The notes beneath the pieces are model-generated. The model ran no database searches. It was not told where the DNA came from and saw only the letters and a list, made by a program, of their open reading frames with translations. Source: CAZOIA01 sp964579675 (GTDB taxonomy: Bacteria; Planctomycetota; Phycisphaerae; UBA1845; PWPN01). From it: DNA of 12,682 bases. Position 1 is the first letter of the stretch. Every line of letters starts with the position of its first letter. The DNA lies in NCBI GenBank assembly GCA_964579675.1, contig CAZOIA010000161.1:1-12682 (forward strand), given 5' to 3'. Of the stretch, positions 1 to 7,705 are shown piece after piece. Both the position numbers and the translations under genes were made by a program.

Positions 1-1
1 C

Positions 2-1918
2 TGGTCCTATGACCCGGAGGGGCTGACTCTCAGCTACAGTTGGCGGCAGACCGGGGGGGCAGCGGTCATGCTGGCCAACCCCAACGCGGCGATTACCTCG
101 TTCGTGGCCCCGATGGTCACGGCCGACATCCCAGTGACGTTCGAGCTGACCGTCACGAACCAGTGGGCCAGCGACACCGCCACGGTCACGGTCACGGTTA
201 CTGATACCACGCTTCCCCCGGGCACCCCGGTGGCGGATGCCGGCCCGGACCAGACCGTATCGCCCGGAGCTACGGTGACCCTTGACGGCTCGGCGAGCTA
301 CGATCCCAATTCACTGGAACTCGATTACTCCTGGAGTCAGATCGCCGGGCCGCTGGCTACGCTGGCGGACAGCATGGCCGTCACCACGACCTTCGTCGCC
401 CCCGACGTTCTGAGCGACACGATCCTCACTTTCCAGTTGTGGGTCTCAAACGGTCCTGAAAGCGCTACTGCCACCACCAACGTGCTAGTCCAGCCCAGCG
501 TCACTCCGCTGACCGCCAGTGCCACTGCGGATAACCAGCAAGTGGCTGCGGGCGACAGGACAACGCTGCGCGCATTGGTCGAGGGCGGGACTTCGCCTTA
601 CGTCTGCACATGGTCGGTGCTGACCATGCCCTCCGGCGCGAACGCGTCGATGGTCACCATCGATAACCCCGCCTCCCAGGACACCGATGTCGCGTTTGCG
701 ATGGATGCGTCCGAGGGAGACTACTCCTTCGGGCTCCAGGTCACAGACGCGGCAGGAGGCATGGCCGGCGATGCGGTGACGATCAGGCTGGAAATACCGA
801 CGATAGTCACCGACGACCATCCCAATAGCGCGCCGGGAACATCCGTCGCAGCGGACTGCGTCGCGATTGACGGCATGATTGACCCCGGCGGGGACTGGGA
901 CTACTTCCAGTTCGGCGCCACCGGCGGCTATTCCTACGTCATGGAAACCTCCGGCTCAACCGACACCTACATGTACCTGTACAGCACGAACGGGACCACC
1001 GAACTGACCCACAACGACGATGGCGGAACCGGGTACAACGCCAGCATCTCCTGGGATTGCCCATCCTCCGGAACCTACCATATCGGGCTCCGCCACTGGT
1101 CCTCTGGCGGCACCGGGGCCTACCAGTTGGCGGTGTGCGTTGACGATGACCACGGCAATTCCTGGTCGTACGCCACCCTGGTCAACACCGACGGGTCCGC
1201 GGTATCCGGCAATATCGAGATACCCGGGGACGTCGATTTCTTCCGCTTTAATGCCGAGACCGGTGCCAACTACGTTATGGAGACCTCCGGCTCAACCGAC
1301 ACCTACATGTACCTGTACAGCACGAACGGGACCACCGAGCTGACCCACAATGACGACGGTGGGGTCGGCCTCAACTCCAGGATCGCCTGGGATTGCCCGG
1401 CCAGCGGAACCTACTACGTCAAGATCCGCCACTACTCCTCCAGCAGGACCGGAACCTACGCCCTGAGCGTTACCGGGACGGTCGCGGTCGATATCTCGGC
1501 GGACTTCCACAACCCGACCATCGTCATGAACGGCTGCTCGGTCACGACCTACGGCACGTACTACAACAGTTACTATGGCGACAGTTGGCGGATGCTCTTC
1601 CCCAACAGCAGCTACTTGTCGGCAAGCTTCAACCTCGACTTCGTGCCGGGCACGGTGATGCTGCGGGTCACGCACCTCTCTTCCGGCTCGTCGGGGTGCC
1701 CCGGAGGCGGGTATTCCCCGGTGGATTTCCGGATCAACGGCGTCGTGTTCCTCGACGACTACGACGTTGCCCAGAACCATGGCGGCTCGCACAGTTTTCA
1801 GACGGATGAGTGGAACATCTCCAGCTACCTCCGGACGGGCTCGAACTCGATCCTGATAGAACTCGAGAGTTCCTGCACGCATTATTGGATCCAGATGCTG
1901 GAAGTCACATCGCAATAG
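2..1918 (+). CDS. Secreted PKD/K319-like and PPC multidomain protein (5' partial)
   Basis: The reading frame is open from base 2, so the true start and any signal peptide lie outside; about 638 residues are visible. Domains in order: the end of one PKD/K319L-like domain (about 2-205); a complete one (about 220-500) with the family pattern ADAGPDQTV, LDGSASYDP and a Y-W-Q core; a third Ig-like domain (about 503-800); two tandem PPC (bacterial pre-peptidase C-terminal) beta-domains (about 805-1140 and 1140-1480); and a C-terminal beta-rich domain (about 1487-1915) rich in Tyr, Ser and Gly with a Cys pair, which I do not recognise. Such architectures are extracellular, usually adhesive or scaffold regions of surface proteins or secreted hydrolases. 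No catalytic domain and no C-terminal sorting tag is visible. The architecture is well supported; the function is inferred, and an enzymatic domain could lie upstream of the window. Confidence 0.85.
   Translation, partial: WSYDPEGLTLSYSWRQTGGAAVMLANPNAAITSFVAPMVTADIPVTFELTVTNQWASDTATVTVTVTDTTLPPGTPVADAGPDQTVSPGATVTLDGSASYDPNSLELDYSWSQIAGPLATLADSMAVTTTFVAPDVLSDTILTFQLWVSNGPESATATTNVLVQPSVTPLTASATADNQQVAAGDRTTLRALVEGGTSPYVCTWSVLTMPSGANASMVTIDNPASQDTDVAFAMDASEGDYSFGLQVTDAAGGMAGDAVTIRLEIPTIVTDDHPNSAPGTSVAADCVAIDGMIDPGGDWDYFQFGATGGYSYVMETSGSTDTYMYLYSTNGTTELTHNDDGGTGYNASISWDCPSSGTYHIGLRHWSSGGTGAYQLAVCVDDDHGNSWSYATLVNTDGSAVSGNIEIPGDVDFFRFNAETGANYVMETSGSTDTYMYLYSTNGTTELTHNDDGGVGLNSRIAWDCPASGTYYVKIRHYSSSRTGTYALSVTGTVAVDISADFHNPTIVMNGCSVTTYGTYYNSYYGDSWRMLFPNSSYLSASFNLDFVPGTVMLRVTHLSSGSSGCPGGGYSPVDFRINGVVFLDDYDVAQNHGGSHSFQTDEWNISSYLRTGSNSILIELESSCTHYWIQMLEVTSQ
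941..1026 (+). repeat. In-frame direct repeat, copy 1 (PPC domain 1)
   Basis: This segment of the first PPC domain recurs 336 bases (112 codons) downstream. Bases 947-1002 (56 bp) are identical to 1283-1338. The flanking differences within the repeat (946, 1003, 1015, 1021, 1024) are synonymous third-position changes, while the rest of the two PPC domains is clearly diverged. Confidence 0.9.
1277..1362 (+). repeat. In-frame direct repeat, copy 2 (PPC domain 2)
   Basis: This is the second copy of the 941-1026 segment and encodes the same peptide block (METSGSTD...THNDDGG). The offset is a multiple of three, so recombination between the copies would delete or add exactly one PPC-length unit without a frameshift. 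Confidence 0.9.
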
Positions 1919-1939
1919 ACCTCGGAGTCTGCGTTTAAC

Positions 1940-1982
1940 GCGAGGGAGGCCGCCCGGACTCGTGCCCGGACGGCCTCCTCGC
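1940..1982 (+). terminator. Strong hairpin after the PKD/PPC gene, terminator candidate
   Basis: The arms GCGAGG-g-AGGCCG-c-CCGG and CCGG-a-CGGCCT-CCTCGC pair over about 16 bp, with one bulge and one mismatch, around a loop of about 8 nt. It begins 22 nt after the stop codon and lies between two convergent genes, so it could serve both strands. No T-tract follows on either side, so it is not a textbook intrinsic terminator. Confidence 0.5.
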
Positions 1983-2063
1983 CATCGACGGCGATTCTGA
2001 CCGGGTGGCCCCGACTCCGATCGCGCTGAAGCGTACGGCTCGGAGGTCGGCCGTTGCGGCGCT

Positions 2064-2080
2064 GCCGGCTCACGGCCGGC
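2064..2080 (-). terminator. Small GC hairpin after the dCTPase-like gene
   Basis: GCCGGC-TCACG-GCCGGC forms a 6-bp stem with a 5-nt loop, 13 nt beyond the stop codon of the minus-strand gene. There is no T-tract. GCCGGC is itself palindromic, so chance is possible in DNA of this GC content. Confidence 0.3.
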
Positions 2081-2093
2081 TACTGACCGCCTT

Positions 2094-2444
2094 TCAGTAC
2101 CGTCCCTTGTATTGATCGGCCGGGTACTTCCTGGCGTTCTTGGCCATTTTCGCATGGAGGGCGGAGGTGATGTCGAGGTTGACGGCGTTGGCGAAGGACA
2201 AGGCGAATGCGAGGATGTCGGCGAGTTCCTCTGCGACCGCGGCTTTGGCTTGGGGGTCTCTGACCTGTTCGCGCGAGGGGTCGTTCTTGACCCAGCGGAA
2301 GTGCTCCATCAACTCGCCGGCCTCGGTGGCGATGGCCATCGACAGGTTCTTCGGGTCGTGAAACTGTTCCCAGTCGCGCTCGCGGATGAACTGAGCAATC
2401 TCGCGGCGGAGTGCTGCGACGGTTGTATCCTCATCAGTAGGCAC
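2094..2444 (-). CDS. MazG-like / dCTPase-type nucleotide pyrophosphohydrolase
   Basis: This is a small all-alpha NTP pyrophosphohydrolase (116 residues from the chosen start) that should cleave a (d)NTP to (d)NMP and pyrophosphate in the cytoplasm, cleaning the nucleotide pool. The block RDWEQFHDPKNL followed by EAGELMEHFRW closely resembles the signature of the DCTPP1/RS21-C6 subfamily, which favours dCTP and modified cytosine nucleotides. The metal-binding EXXE (E41, E44) and EXXD (E73, D76) pairs are both present. The frame is open to an ATG at 2471, but GTG at 2444 has GGAGGAG seven bases upstream and the ATG has no such site, so I start at the GTG. The gene lies 43 bp after the L,D-transpeptidase stop on the same strand, probably in one operon. 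Family is confident; exact substrate is inferred. Confidence 0.88.
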   Translation of the reverse strand: MPTDEDTTVAALRREIAQFIRERDWEQFHDPKNLSMAIATEAGELMEHFRWVKNDPSREQVRDPQAKAAVAEELADILAFALSFANAVNLDITSALHAKMAKNARKYPADQYKGRY

Positions 2445-2451
2445 GCCGGTT

Positions 2452-2458
2452 CTCCTCC
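2452..2458 (-). promoter_or_regulatory. Ribosome binding site deciding a GTG start
   Basis: Read on the minus strand this is GGAGGAG, with 7 nt between it and the GTG at 2444. It lies inside the coding region implied by the upstream ATG at 2471, which argues against that longer start. Confidence 0.75.
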
Positions 2459-2487
2459 GTGGCGAAGTCACTTGCGAAAGCTGCGGG

Positions 2488-3564
2488 TCAGTCTGTGACG
2501 GTTACCAACGACTCACCGGGGACGAGGAGCTGGTAGAGGCTTGCGATATCTTCCGGGGCCAGGCGGACGCAGCCCATCGAGACGTCCTGCCCGATGGTCT
2601 CCGGCTCGATCGTTCCGTGGATGCCGTAGCCGAACTGGCCCAGCGCGTCGCCTTCAAACCCCGCGAGCCCGATCCAGTACTCGCCGATCGGGTTCTGCGG
2701 GTCGTCCGCGTACCATCGTTTGCCGGTCCGGGGATCGGTCCAGCTCGGGTTCTTCTGGCGGTTGGCGACCTTCCACCAGCCGGTCGGCGTGGCGCCGTTG
2801 GCCCCCAGGGCGACCCGGTACGTGCGGACGTACACGTCCTGCAGATAGACGTGCATCAGATGATCCGGCCTGGTAATGGCGGCGTGGAAAGGCCCGTGAA
2901 CGACCTTGAGTCGCTTGCCGTCACGGATGAAGTGCTTGTTGGTGATGCCGTTGATCCGGGCCAGGAAATCCTCGCTTACCTTGAATTGCCTGGCGATCTT
3001 GCCCAGGGCATCGCCCTTCTGCACGACGTAGTGGTCGACGAGCGGATCGTCCTTGATCGCGCCCCGGGAGAAGATGGTCCGGTCGGCCAGGTCGGCCAGC
3101 GTCTTGCGGGCGCGTCTGGCCTGGTCGGGGGGCAGGGCAGCATGGAGAGCACGGTTGAGATACGTGCGGGCGGTGAGCAGGCCGCCGCGCTGGCAGGCCT
3201 TCAAGCCGGTTTGGAAGTCAGCCTGGGCCTGGGCGGGGTCGGCGGTCGCTGAGGGCTGCGAGGTCGCGGGCCGGGTCGCAGCCGGCACCACTGGCGGGAA
3301 CGCGGGGCCGGGACCTGCCGACGGCGGCGGCGTAACCGACGCAGCAGCGCCCGAGGGCAAGGTGGCCCTTCCCGGCGGCACGAGTGGCCGGAGTGCAGGC
3401 TCGCCGCCATCCGGCGGGACCGTGCTGGTGAGGATCGTCGGAGAATCGTCCGAGGAAGGGGGTTCCCCTCGCGGCCAGACCCAGACGACCACCACGATCG
3501 CCAACAACGCACCCACGCTGACGAGTGCCCTCATTCTGCGGTAGCCTGATCGCCGACGAGCCAC
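2488..3564 (-). CDS. Membrane-anchored LysM + YkuD L,D-transpeptidase
   Basis: This 358-residue envelope enzyme should form or modify L,D cross-links in peptidoglycan, or attach proteins to it. An Arg-rich N-terminus is followed by one hydrophobic helix (about 13-31, LLAIVVVVWVW), which acts as a signal anchor. Next come a Pro/Ala/Ser-rich linker to about residue 110, a short helical TPR-like stretch (about 110-165), a LysM domain (about 178-221, HYVVQKGD to LKVV) and a YkuD catalytic domain (about 228-357). The active-site block has H316 in IHGT and C332 in SMGCVRL, 16 residues apart, close to the arrangement in Bacillus YkuD. The start is GTG at 3564, with GGGGG seven bases upstream; an internal ATG at codon 11 lacks a ribosome binding site. 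The dCTPase-like gene follows in the same direction. Confidence 0.92.
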   Translation of the reverse strand: MARRRSGYRRMRALVSVGALLAIVVVVWVWPRGEPPSSDDSPTILTSTVPPDGGEPALRPLVPPGRATLPSGAAASVTPPPSAGPGPAFPPVVPAATRPATSQPSATADPAQAQADFQTGLKACQRGGLLTARTYLNRALHAALPPDQARRARKTLADLADRTIFSRGAIKDDPLVDHYVVQKGDALGKIARQFKVSEDFLARINGITNKHFIRDGKRLKVVHGPFHAAITRPDHLMHVYLQDVYVRTYRVALGANGATPTGWWKVANRQKNPSWTDPRTGKRWYADDPQNPIGEYWIGLAGFEGDALGQFGYGIHGTIEPETIGQDVSMGCVRLAPEDIASLYQLLVPGESLVTVTD

Positions 3565-3644
3565 GTGTGTACCCCCGCGAGATCTCCACCAGGATGGATC
3601 GACAACCGGTCGACTGGGACAAAACGAATCATGCGCCGGCCCTC

Positions 3645-3672
3645 AGAATACCGCGCCCCGCACGCATTGCAA
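3645..3672 (-). promoter_or_regulatory. Candidate promoter of the L,D-transpeptidase operon
   Basis: On the minus strand, TTGCAA (3672-3667), a 16-base spacer and TATTCT (3650-3645) give a weak sigma70-like pair, four of six matches each, about 80 bases before the GTG start. The -35 hexamer sits inside the dyad ATTGC-aagcg-GCAAT (3666-3680), which could be an operator. This is pattern matching only. Confidence 0.3.
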
Positions 3673-3739
3673 GCGGCAATCCAGCAGGCTGCCCTGGAAG
3701 GGAATCCCGGTTGTCGAACTCGGGAGATCAACAGATGGG

Positions 3740-4342
3740 TCAGCGGGTGAAATGTCTTACGGCGGCGTCAGTTACGAGCATGTCAACCCGCATGTCGTGC
3801 TCTTTGACCGGCACCTGGTCTACCACCTGGTCCTCAAGGGCGAGCCCGCAAGCCGTCCCGTGCCAGTCGTCGTGGGCCAGGAAGCGATCGTAGAAGCCCC
3901 GGCCCCTGCCGATGCGGTTCCCGTGCAGATCGAATCCCAAGCCGGGCACGATGACCAGGTCGATGTTGGACAGCGGGAGTGGCGCTCCCTGAGCCGGTTC
4001 GCGTAAGCCGAGCGGCGATTCACTCAAGTCGTCCGACAGCGAACGGATCTCGATCGGGAGCATCCGGCGCTGTTCCCAACTGACCTTGGGGGCGAGTACG
4101 CGCTTGCGATCACGCCAGGCATGCAGAACCAGGGAGGTGGTATCCACTTCGGTGGGCAGGGACAGGAAGACCATTATGATTTCGGCCCGGCGGTAGGCAC
4201 CGGCGTCGGCGAGTCGAGCGCACGCCTGGATCGACCGCTCGTGCAACTGGGGGGGGAAAACGGCGGCCATGGCGGCCCGGAGCCGTTGGCGAAGCTCCCT
4301 CTTGGTGACATCGGTTCGCGGTTTCGCTTCTTCTTGCGTCAC
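3740..4342 (-). CDS. ygfA: 5-formyltetrahydrofolate cyclo-ligase
   Basis: This 200-residue cytoplasmic enzyme converts 5-formyltetrahydrofolate to 5,10-methenyltetrahydrofolate using ATP, returning a storage form of folate to one-carbon metabolism. Visible family features are the basic N-terminal helix (KRELRQRLRA), the substrate-side segment FLSLPTEVDT, the nucleotide-binding loop NRIGRGRGFYDRF (residues 142-153, usually GYGGGYYDR in this family) and the C-terminal block PVKEHDMRVDMLVTD. Length is typical. The start is GTG at 4342; it overlaps the rarA stop by two bases (GTGA) and has GTGGAAGG about six bases upstream inside rarA, so translation is probably coupled. The loop reads GRGRG where many relatives have GYGGG, a modest change that keeps the glycine framework. 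Confidence 0.9.
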   Translation of the reverse strand: MTQEEAKPRTDVTKRELRQRLRAAMAAVFPPQLHERSIQACARLADAGAYRRAEIIMVFLSLPTEVDTTSLVLHAWRDRKRVLAPKVSWEQRRMLPIEIRSLSDDLSESPLGLREPAQGAPLPLSNIDLVIVPGLGFDLHGNRIGRGRGFYDRFLAHDDWHGTACGLALEDQVVDQVPVKEHDMRVDMLVTDAAVRHFTR

Positions 4343-5730
4343 GGTGAGCCTTCCACCCCTGTCTCCGGGTCCGGTGGTCCGGTCCTGTCGGACGGACGGT
4401 CGGGGCCAACCCGGCCGCGGACCCTGGCCAGGTAGGCCCGGATGTTGGCCTCGTGGCCCCGGTCCGTCGGGACGTAATAGGTTCTATCGACCCCCAGGTA
4501 ATCTTGCTCCACAAAACCCTCCTCGTAGTCGTGAGCGTATTTGTACCCTTCGCCATGTTTCAGGCGGGCAGCACCGGGGTAATGGCTGTCCTTCAAGTGC
4601 TTCGGCACGGGCACGGTTCGCCCCTCGCGCACGTCCTTGCCCGCGGACCAGATCGCCTCGGCCGAGGCATTCGATTTCGGGGCGGTGGCCACGTAAATCA
4701 CCGCCTGGCTGAGCGGCAACTGGCATTCCGGCACGCCCACCAGCATCGTCACCTGGGCCGCGGCGTTGGCAACCACCAGCGCCATGGGATCGGCATTACC
4801 GACGTCCTCCGCCGCGCAGATAGTCACCCGCCGGGCGATGAACCTGGGGTCTTCGCCGGCCTCCAGCATCCGGGCCAGCCAGTAGACCGCGGCGTCCGGG
4901 TCACTGCCCCGCATGCTCTTGATCAGGGCGCTGGCGGCATCGTAATGCTCGTCGCCGCTCCCGTCGTAGACAATCGCCTTGCGCTGGATCGATTCCTCGG
5001 CCACCGCCAGGTTGATGACAATCTTGCCCTGCGCACCGGCAGCGGCGCTATCGAGTTGGGAGAGCACCGCCACCTCCAGTGCGAGCAGGGCCCGGCGGGC
5101 ATCGCCGTCGCTGGTCACGGCCAGATGCTCAATTGCCTCGGGCGTCAGCTCGATGCGATATCGGCCAAGACCTCTTTCCCGATCGCCGGTAGTGCGATTT
5201 AACAGATCGCGAATGTGCTCGATGCCGAGGAGTTCGAACTGGAAGATCTGGCTTCGCGAGATCAGCGGCGAGTTGATGGTGAAGAAGGGGTTCTCGGTCG
5301 TGGCCCCGATGAGGATGATCAGCCCGTTCTCCACGTCGTTGAGCAGCACGTCCTGCTGGGCCCGGTTGAAGCGATGGATCTCGTCGAGGAACAGGACGGT
5401 ACGCTCACCGGCATGAGTGAGTCGCTCCCTGGCCCGGGCCAGGATCTGGCGGAGCTCCTTGACGCCGATGCCCGCTGCGTTGGCTTGCTCAAAGGCTGCC
5501 CGGGTATGCTGGGCGATGACGTGGGCCAACGCGGTCTTGCCGGTGCCCGGCGGGCCGTAGAAGATCGCGCTGGACAACCGATCCGCCGTGAGCAGCCGCC
5601 GAAGCAGCCTGCCCTCGCCGACCAGGTGCTCCTGCCCCACGAACTCGTCGAGCGTCCGTGGCCGCATACGCACCGGTAGCGGCTGAACACGACCAAAGGC
5701 GGCCTCACGTCGTTCGGTGAATAGATCCAT
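4339..5730 (-). CDS. rarA: Replication-associated recombination protein A (RarA/MgsA AAA+ ATPase)
   Basis: This AAA+ ATPase belongs to the RarA/Mgs1/WRNIP1 family, which acts at stalled or collapsed replication forks. From the chosen start it has 463 residues, close to the usual 440-460. The N-terminus reads MDLFTERRE and then RMRPRTLDEFVGQEHL, as in relatives. Walker A is GPPGTGKT (59-66), Walker B is LFLDEIHRF with D116-E117, and sensor 1 is GATTENP. The C-terminal half carries the family helical and tetramerisation region (for example SDPDAAVYWLARMLEAGEDPRFIARR). The frame can be extended to a TTG at 5793, but that extension contains a good -10 promoter element, and family alignment favours the ATG at 5730. 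Its stop overlaps the folate cyclo-ligase start. The last 20 or so residues are a polar, proline-containing tail. Confidence 0.95.
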   Translation of the reverse strand: MDLFTERREAAFGRVQPLPVRMRPRTLDEFVGQEHLVGEGRLLRRLLTADRLSSAIFYGPPGTGKTALAHVIAQHTRAAFEQANAAGIGVKELRQILARARERLTHAGERTVLFLDEIHRFNRAQQDVLLNDVENGLIILIGATTENPFFTINSPLISRSQIFQFELLGIEHIRDLLNRTTGDRERGLGRYRIELTPEAIEHLAVTSDGDARRALLALEVAVLSQLDSAAAGAQGKIVINLAVAEESIQRKAIVYDGSGDEHYDAASALIKSMRGSDPDAAVYWLARMLEAGEDPRFIARRVTICAAEDVGNADPMALVVANAAAQVTMLVGVPECQLPLSQAVIYVATAPKSNASAEAIWSAGKDVREGRTVPVPKHLKDSHYPGAARLKHGEGYKYAHDYEEGFVEQDYLGVDRTYYVPTDRGHEANIRAYLARVRGRVGPDRPSDRTGPPDPETGVEGSP

Positions 5731-5767
5731 GGGCGAACTGCCTGTCGCGCCGGAAAGGCCCCGCTGG

Positions 5768-5776
5768 AGTATACCA
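5768..5776 (-). promoter_or_regulatory. Extended -10 promoter for rarA and the folate gene
   Basis: On the minus strand this reads TGGTATACT, a TGn-TATACT extended -10 element, five of six matches to TATAAT, about 37 bases before the rarA ATG. No good -35 hexamer is seen at 16-18 bases, as is common with extended -10 promoters. Predicted transcription would begin near 5760. Confidence 0.5.
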
Positions 5777-5921
5777 TTGTAGTGCTGCCCCAAGCTTTGG
5801 CAATGAGTCTTTCCCGTAATTCATCATGTGGGAATCAGTGTTGGCGACCGGAGGGGTACGCTTGGATGGCTGAAAGCGGACCGCTGAGCGCTCTGTTCCT
5901 GGCAGCGGGAATGGACGTCGC

Positions 5922-7403
5922 CTACACACTCGATTCGAAGACGGGCTGATCCTCTTGGGCATGAGAAGCGGCGTCGGTTGCCGTTTGCTGGGCGGCTTTC
6001 CAGGTGGCCCGTGCCTGCTCGAGTTGTTCCTGGGCCCGGCTGTACGCCCCTCTGGCCTCCACCGCCTCGGCCTGGGCGGTGGCGACCCGCTGGCCGGCTT
6101 CCTGGGCTTCTTCGGCCGCCCGCTGAAAGGCAGCCGCCCGGGCGAGCTTGGCCTCCACCTGCTTATTCGCCTGGTCGATCCGGTCGAGAAGTGGGGCCAC
6201 CCCCTCCAGCGCCGACAGGAGCTTCCCTTTGATCTCAACGATTTCCTCACGCAGGCTGCTGGTGGTCGGTCTGGTTTGCGATGGCGTGGGGCAGGGCTGC
6301 GAACCGGCTCGGTCCACGGGGGCGACGGGCATCTCAGGCGGTTCGCCAACCCAGGTCTCTTCTTGCGCCCCCACCGCATCTTCGGTGGTCCCCACTGACG
6401 CTTCGATCGAGTCGCCCATTGCGTCCAGTTCGGCTGTTACTTCCTGAAGCGCCGAGGCGATGGCTGTGGCCTCATCCTCGGTGGTGGTCAAGTCCTCCGA
6501 CAGGGGCTCGGTGGCGGTTTCCAGCGACGGGTCAGAGGCGGCATCGAGAGGGTCGCCGGCAGTGCCGATATCGGCTGAAGGCTGCGGTTCGGCGGGCGGC
6601 TCGGCATGCACAACGGGGGCAGGGGAATCCGATCCGTTTTCCGCAGCACCGTGGTCAAGCTCAGCGGCACTATCGTCGCAGGCTGAGTCCTCGCCAGTGA
6701 TCCGGTCCAAATCGCCGGCTGCCTCGGCGAGCGCCGCCTGGACTGAATCCACCTCGGGCTCATCGGGTCCTGTGGCTGCGGCATCATGCCCATCAGCTCC
6801 GGTGGCGCTGGCTGCTTCACCCGAAATCGCGTCGGGCTCATCTGCGGCGGAGTCACCGGTTGCCGCGGGGTCAGCCCGCTCGGCCATGGCTGGCTTGACC
6901 GGATCGATTGCCGCCTCGTCAGTTGCAGGGGTATCCTCCGACGTGCTCGGCGACGACACGCTCCCCGTTGCCTGGGTGAACGCCCTGCCCAACTCCTCGG
7001 CATCGGGAACACCCGAGGTTTCGATCTCGTCAGCTACGTCCTGATGGAACTGTTCGCTCTCTTGTTGGATCGATTCCATATTGATTTCACCCCTGGCTTG
7101 AGGGAAGTCCGCATCCATTTCCGCGATCGCCGCGGCGGCGGCGGGGTTCAGCCCATCGCTGAGGATCGTTCGCATGTCCTCGATGTCTGCTGCCGGCGGA
7201 TCGGTCTGACCAATGCCTTCGGATTGGATCCGGGCCAGCTTAGCGTCCAATGCTGCGACGACGGGGCCAGTCGCCCCCGCCCCGAACCGAACCACGAGTT
7301 CCAGCTCCGTCCGCAACGACAGCAGCGTCTCATGGTCTCGTACGGTGACCGGCGTGATGACACCCCGACGCACGATCTGGTACGTTTGGGGAAAGCCCGC
7401 CAC
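5922..7403 (-). CDS. Hypothetical acidic protein with C-terminal coiled coil
   Basis: I do not recognise this family. The product has 493 residues with no signal peptide or membrane helix, so it is probably cytoplasmic. The N-terminal part (about 1-115) looks folded, with a start GFPQTYQIVRRGVITPV and helices such as RTELELVVRF. The middle (about 115-380) is a low-complexity, strongly acidic Ala/Asp/Glu/Pro/Ser/Thr region that is probably disordered. The C-terminus (about 383-480) is rich in Ala, Glu, Gln and Arg with heptad-like spacing (REEIVEIKGKLLSALEG onward) and should form a coiled coil. The frame is open to a TTG at 7415, but GTG at 7403 has GGAG six bases upstream, so I start there. 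The opposite-strand frames here are Ser/Ala-rich shadows. It could be a scaffold or cell-organisation protein; the role is unknown. Confidence 0.7.
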   Translation of the reverse strand: MAGFPQTYQIVRRGVITPVTVRDHETLLSLRTELELVVRFGAGATGPVVAALDAKLARIQSEGIGQTDPPAADIEDMRTILSDGLNPAAAAAIAEMDADFPQARGEINMESIQQESEQFHQDVADEIETSGVPDAEELGRAFTQATGSVSSPSTSEDTPATDEAAIDPVKPAMAERADPAATGDSAADEPDAISGEAASATGADGHDAAATGPDEPEVDSVQAALAEAAGDLDRITGEDSACDDSAAELDHGAAENGSDSPAPVVHAEPPAEPQPSADIGTAGDPLDAASDPSLETATEPLSEDLTTTEDEATAIASALQEVTAELDAMGDSIEASVGTTEDAVGAQEETWVGEPPEMPVAPVDRAGSQPCPTPSQTRPTTSSLREEIVEIKGKLLSALEGVAPLLDRIDQANKQVEAKLARAAAFQRAAEEAQEAGQRVATAQAEAVEARGAYSRAQEQLEQARATWKAAQQTATDAASHAQEDQPVFESSV

Positions 7404-7409
7404 CGTCAA

Positions 7410-7413
7410 CTCC
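7410..7413 (-). promoter_or_regulatory. Ribosome binding site favouring the GTG start at 7403
   Basis: GGAG on the minus strand lies six bases before GTG 7403, whereas nothing similar precedes the alternative TTG at 7415. Confidence 0.5.
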
Positions 7414-7705
7414 AAACCCGCCCGGAACTGGAGGGAGGCAATCCTTTGCCGACGTCCGTCTCTAGCCCAACTCTTTGCTCGCCTGCCGGACCCCGCGGCG
7501 GTTGGCGGTCAGTGCAAGACCCATTATTGATTATCGACTTGCCGGACGCCGGGCGTAACTCTCAATGACCGGATATCCGTCCCGAGGCAGGTTATCGGAG
7601 CCTCTGCCGGTGGTACGTTCCTTGCCCTGCTCGCTTCTCTTTTTCTGCGCGTCCGCTGCATCTCTCCTTCCCTCAGCTCAGCGGTTGGGGCCAACGCTGG
7701 TACAC

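Noticed and set aside
1292..2155. 287-codon minus-strand frame across the end of the PKD/PPC gene
   Set aside because: It overlaps the confident PPC and C-terminal domains and the hairpin, and its translation is Arg/Val/Gly-rich without domain features.
6460..7044. 194-codon plus-strand frame opposite the coiled-coil gene
   Set aside because: It is a Ser/Ala/Val/Gly low-complexity translation, as expected opposite Asp/Glu/Ala-rich coding DNA. The minus frame is longer, has a ribosome binding site and a coherent coiled coil.
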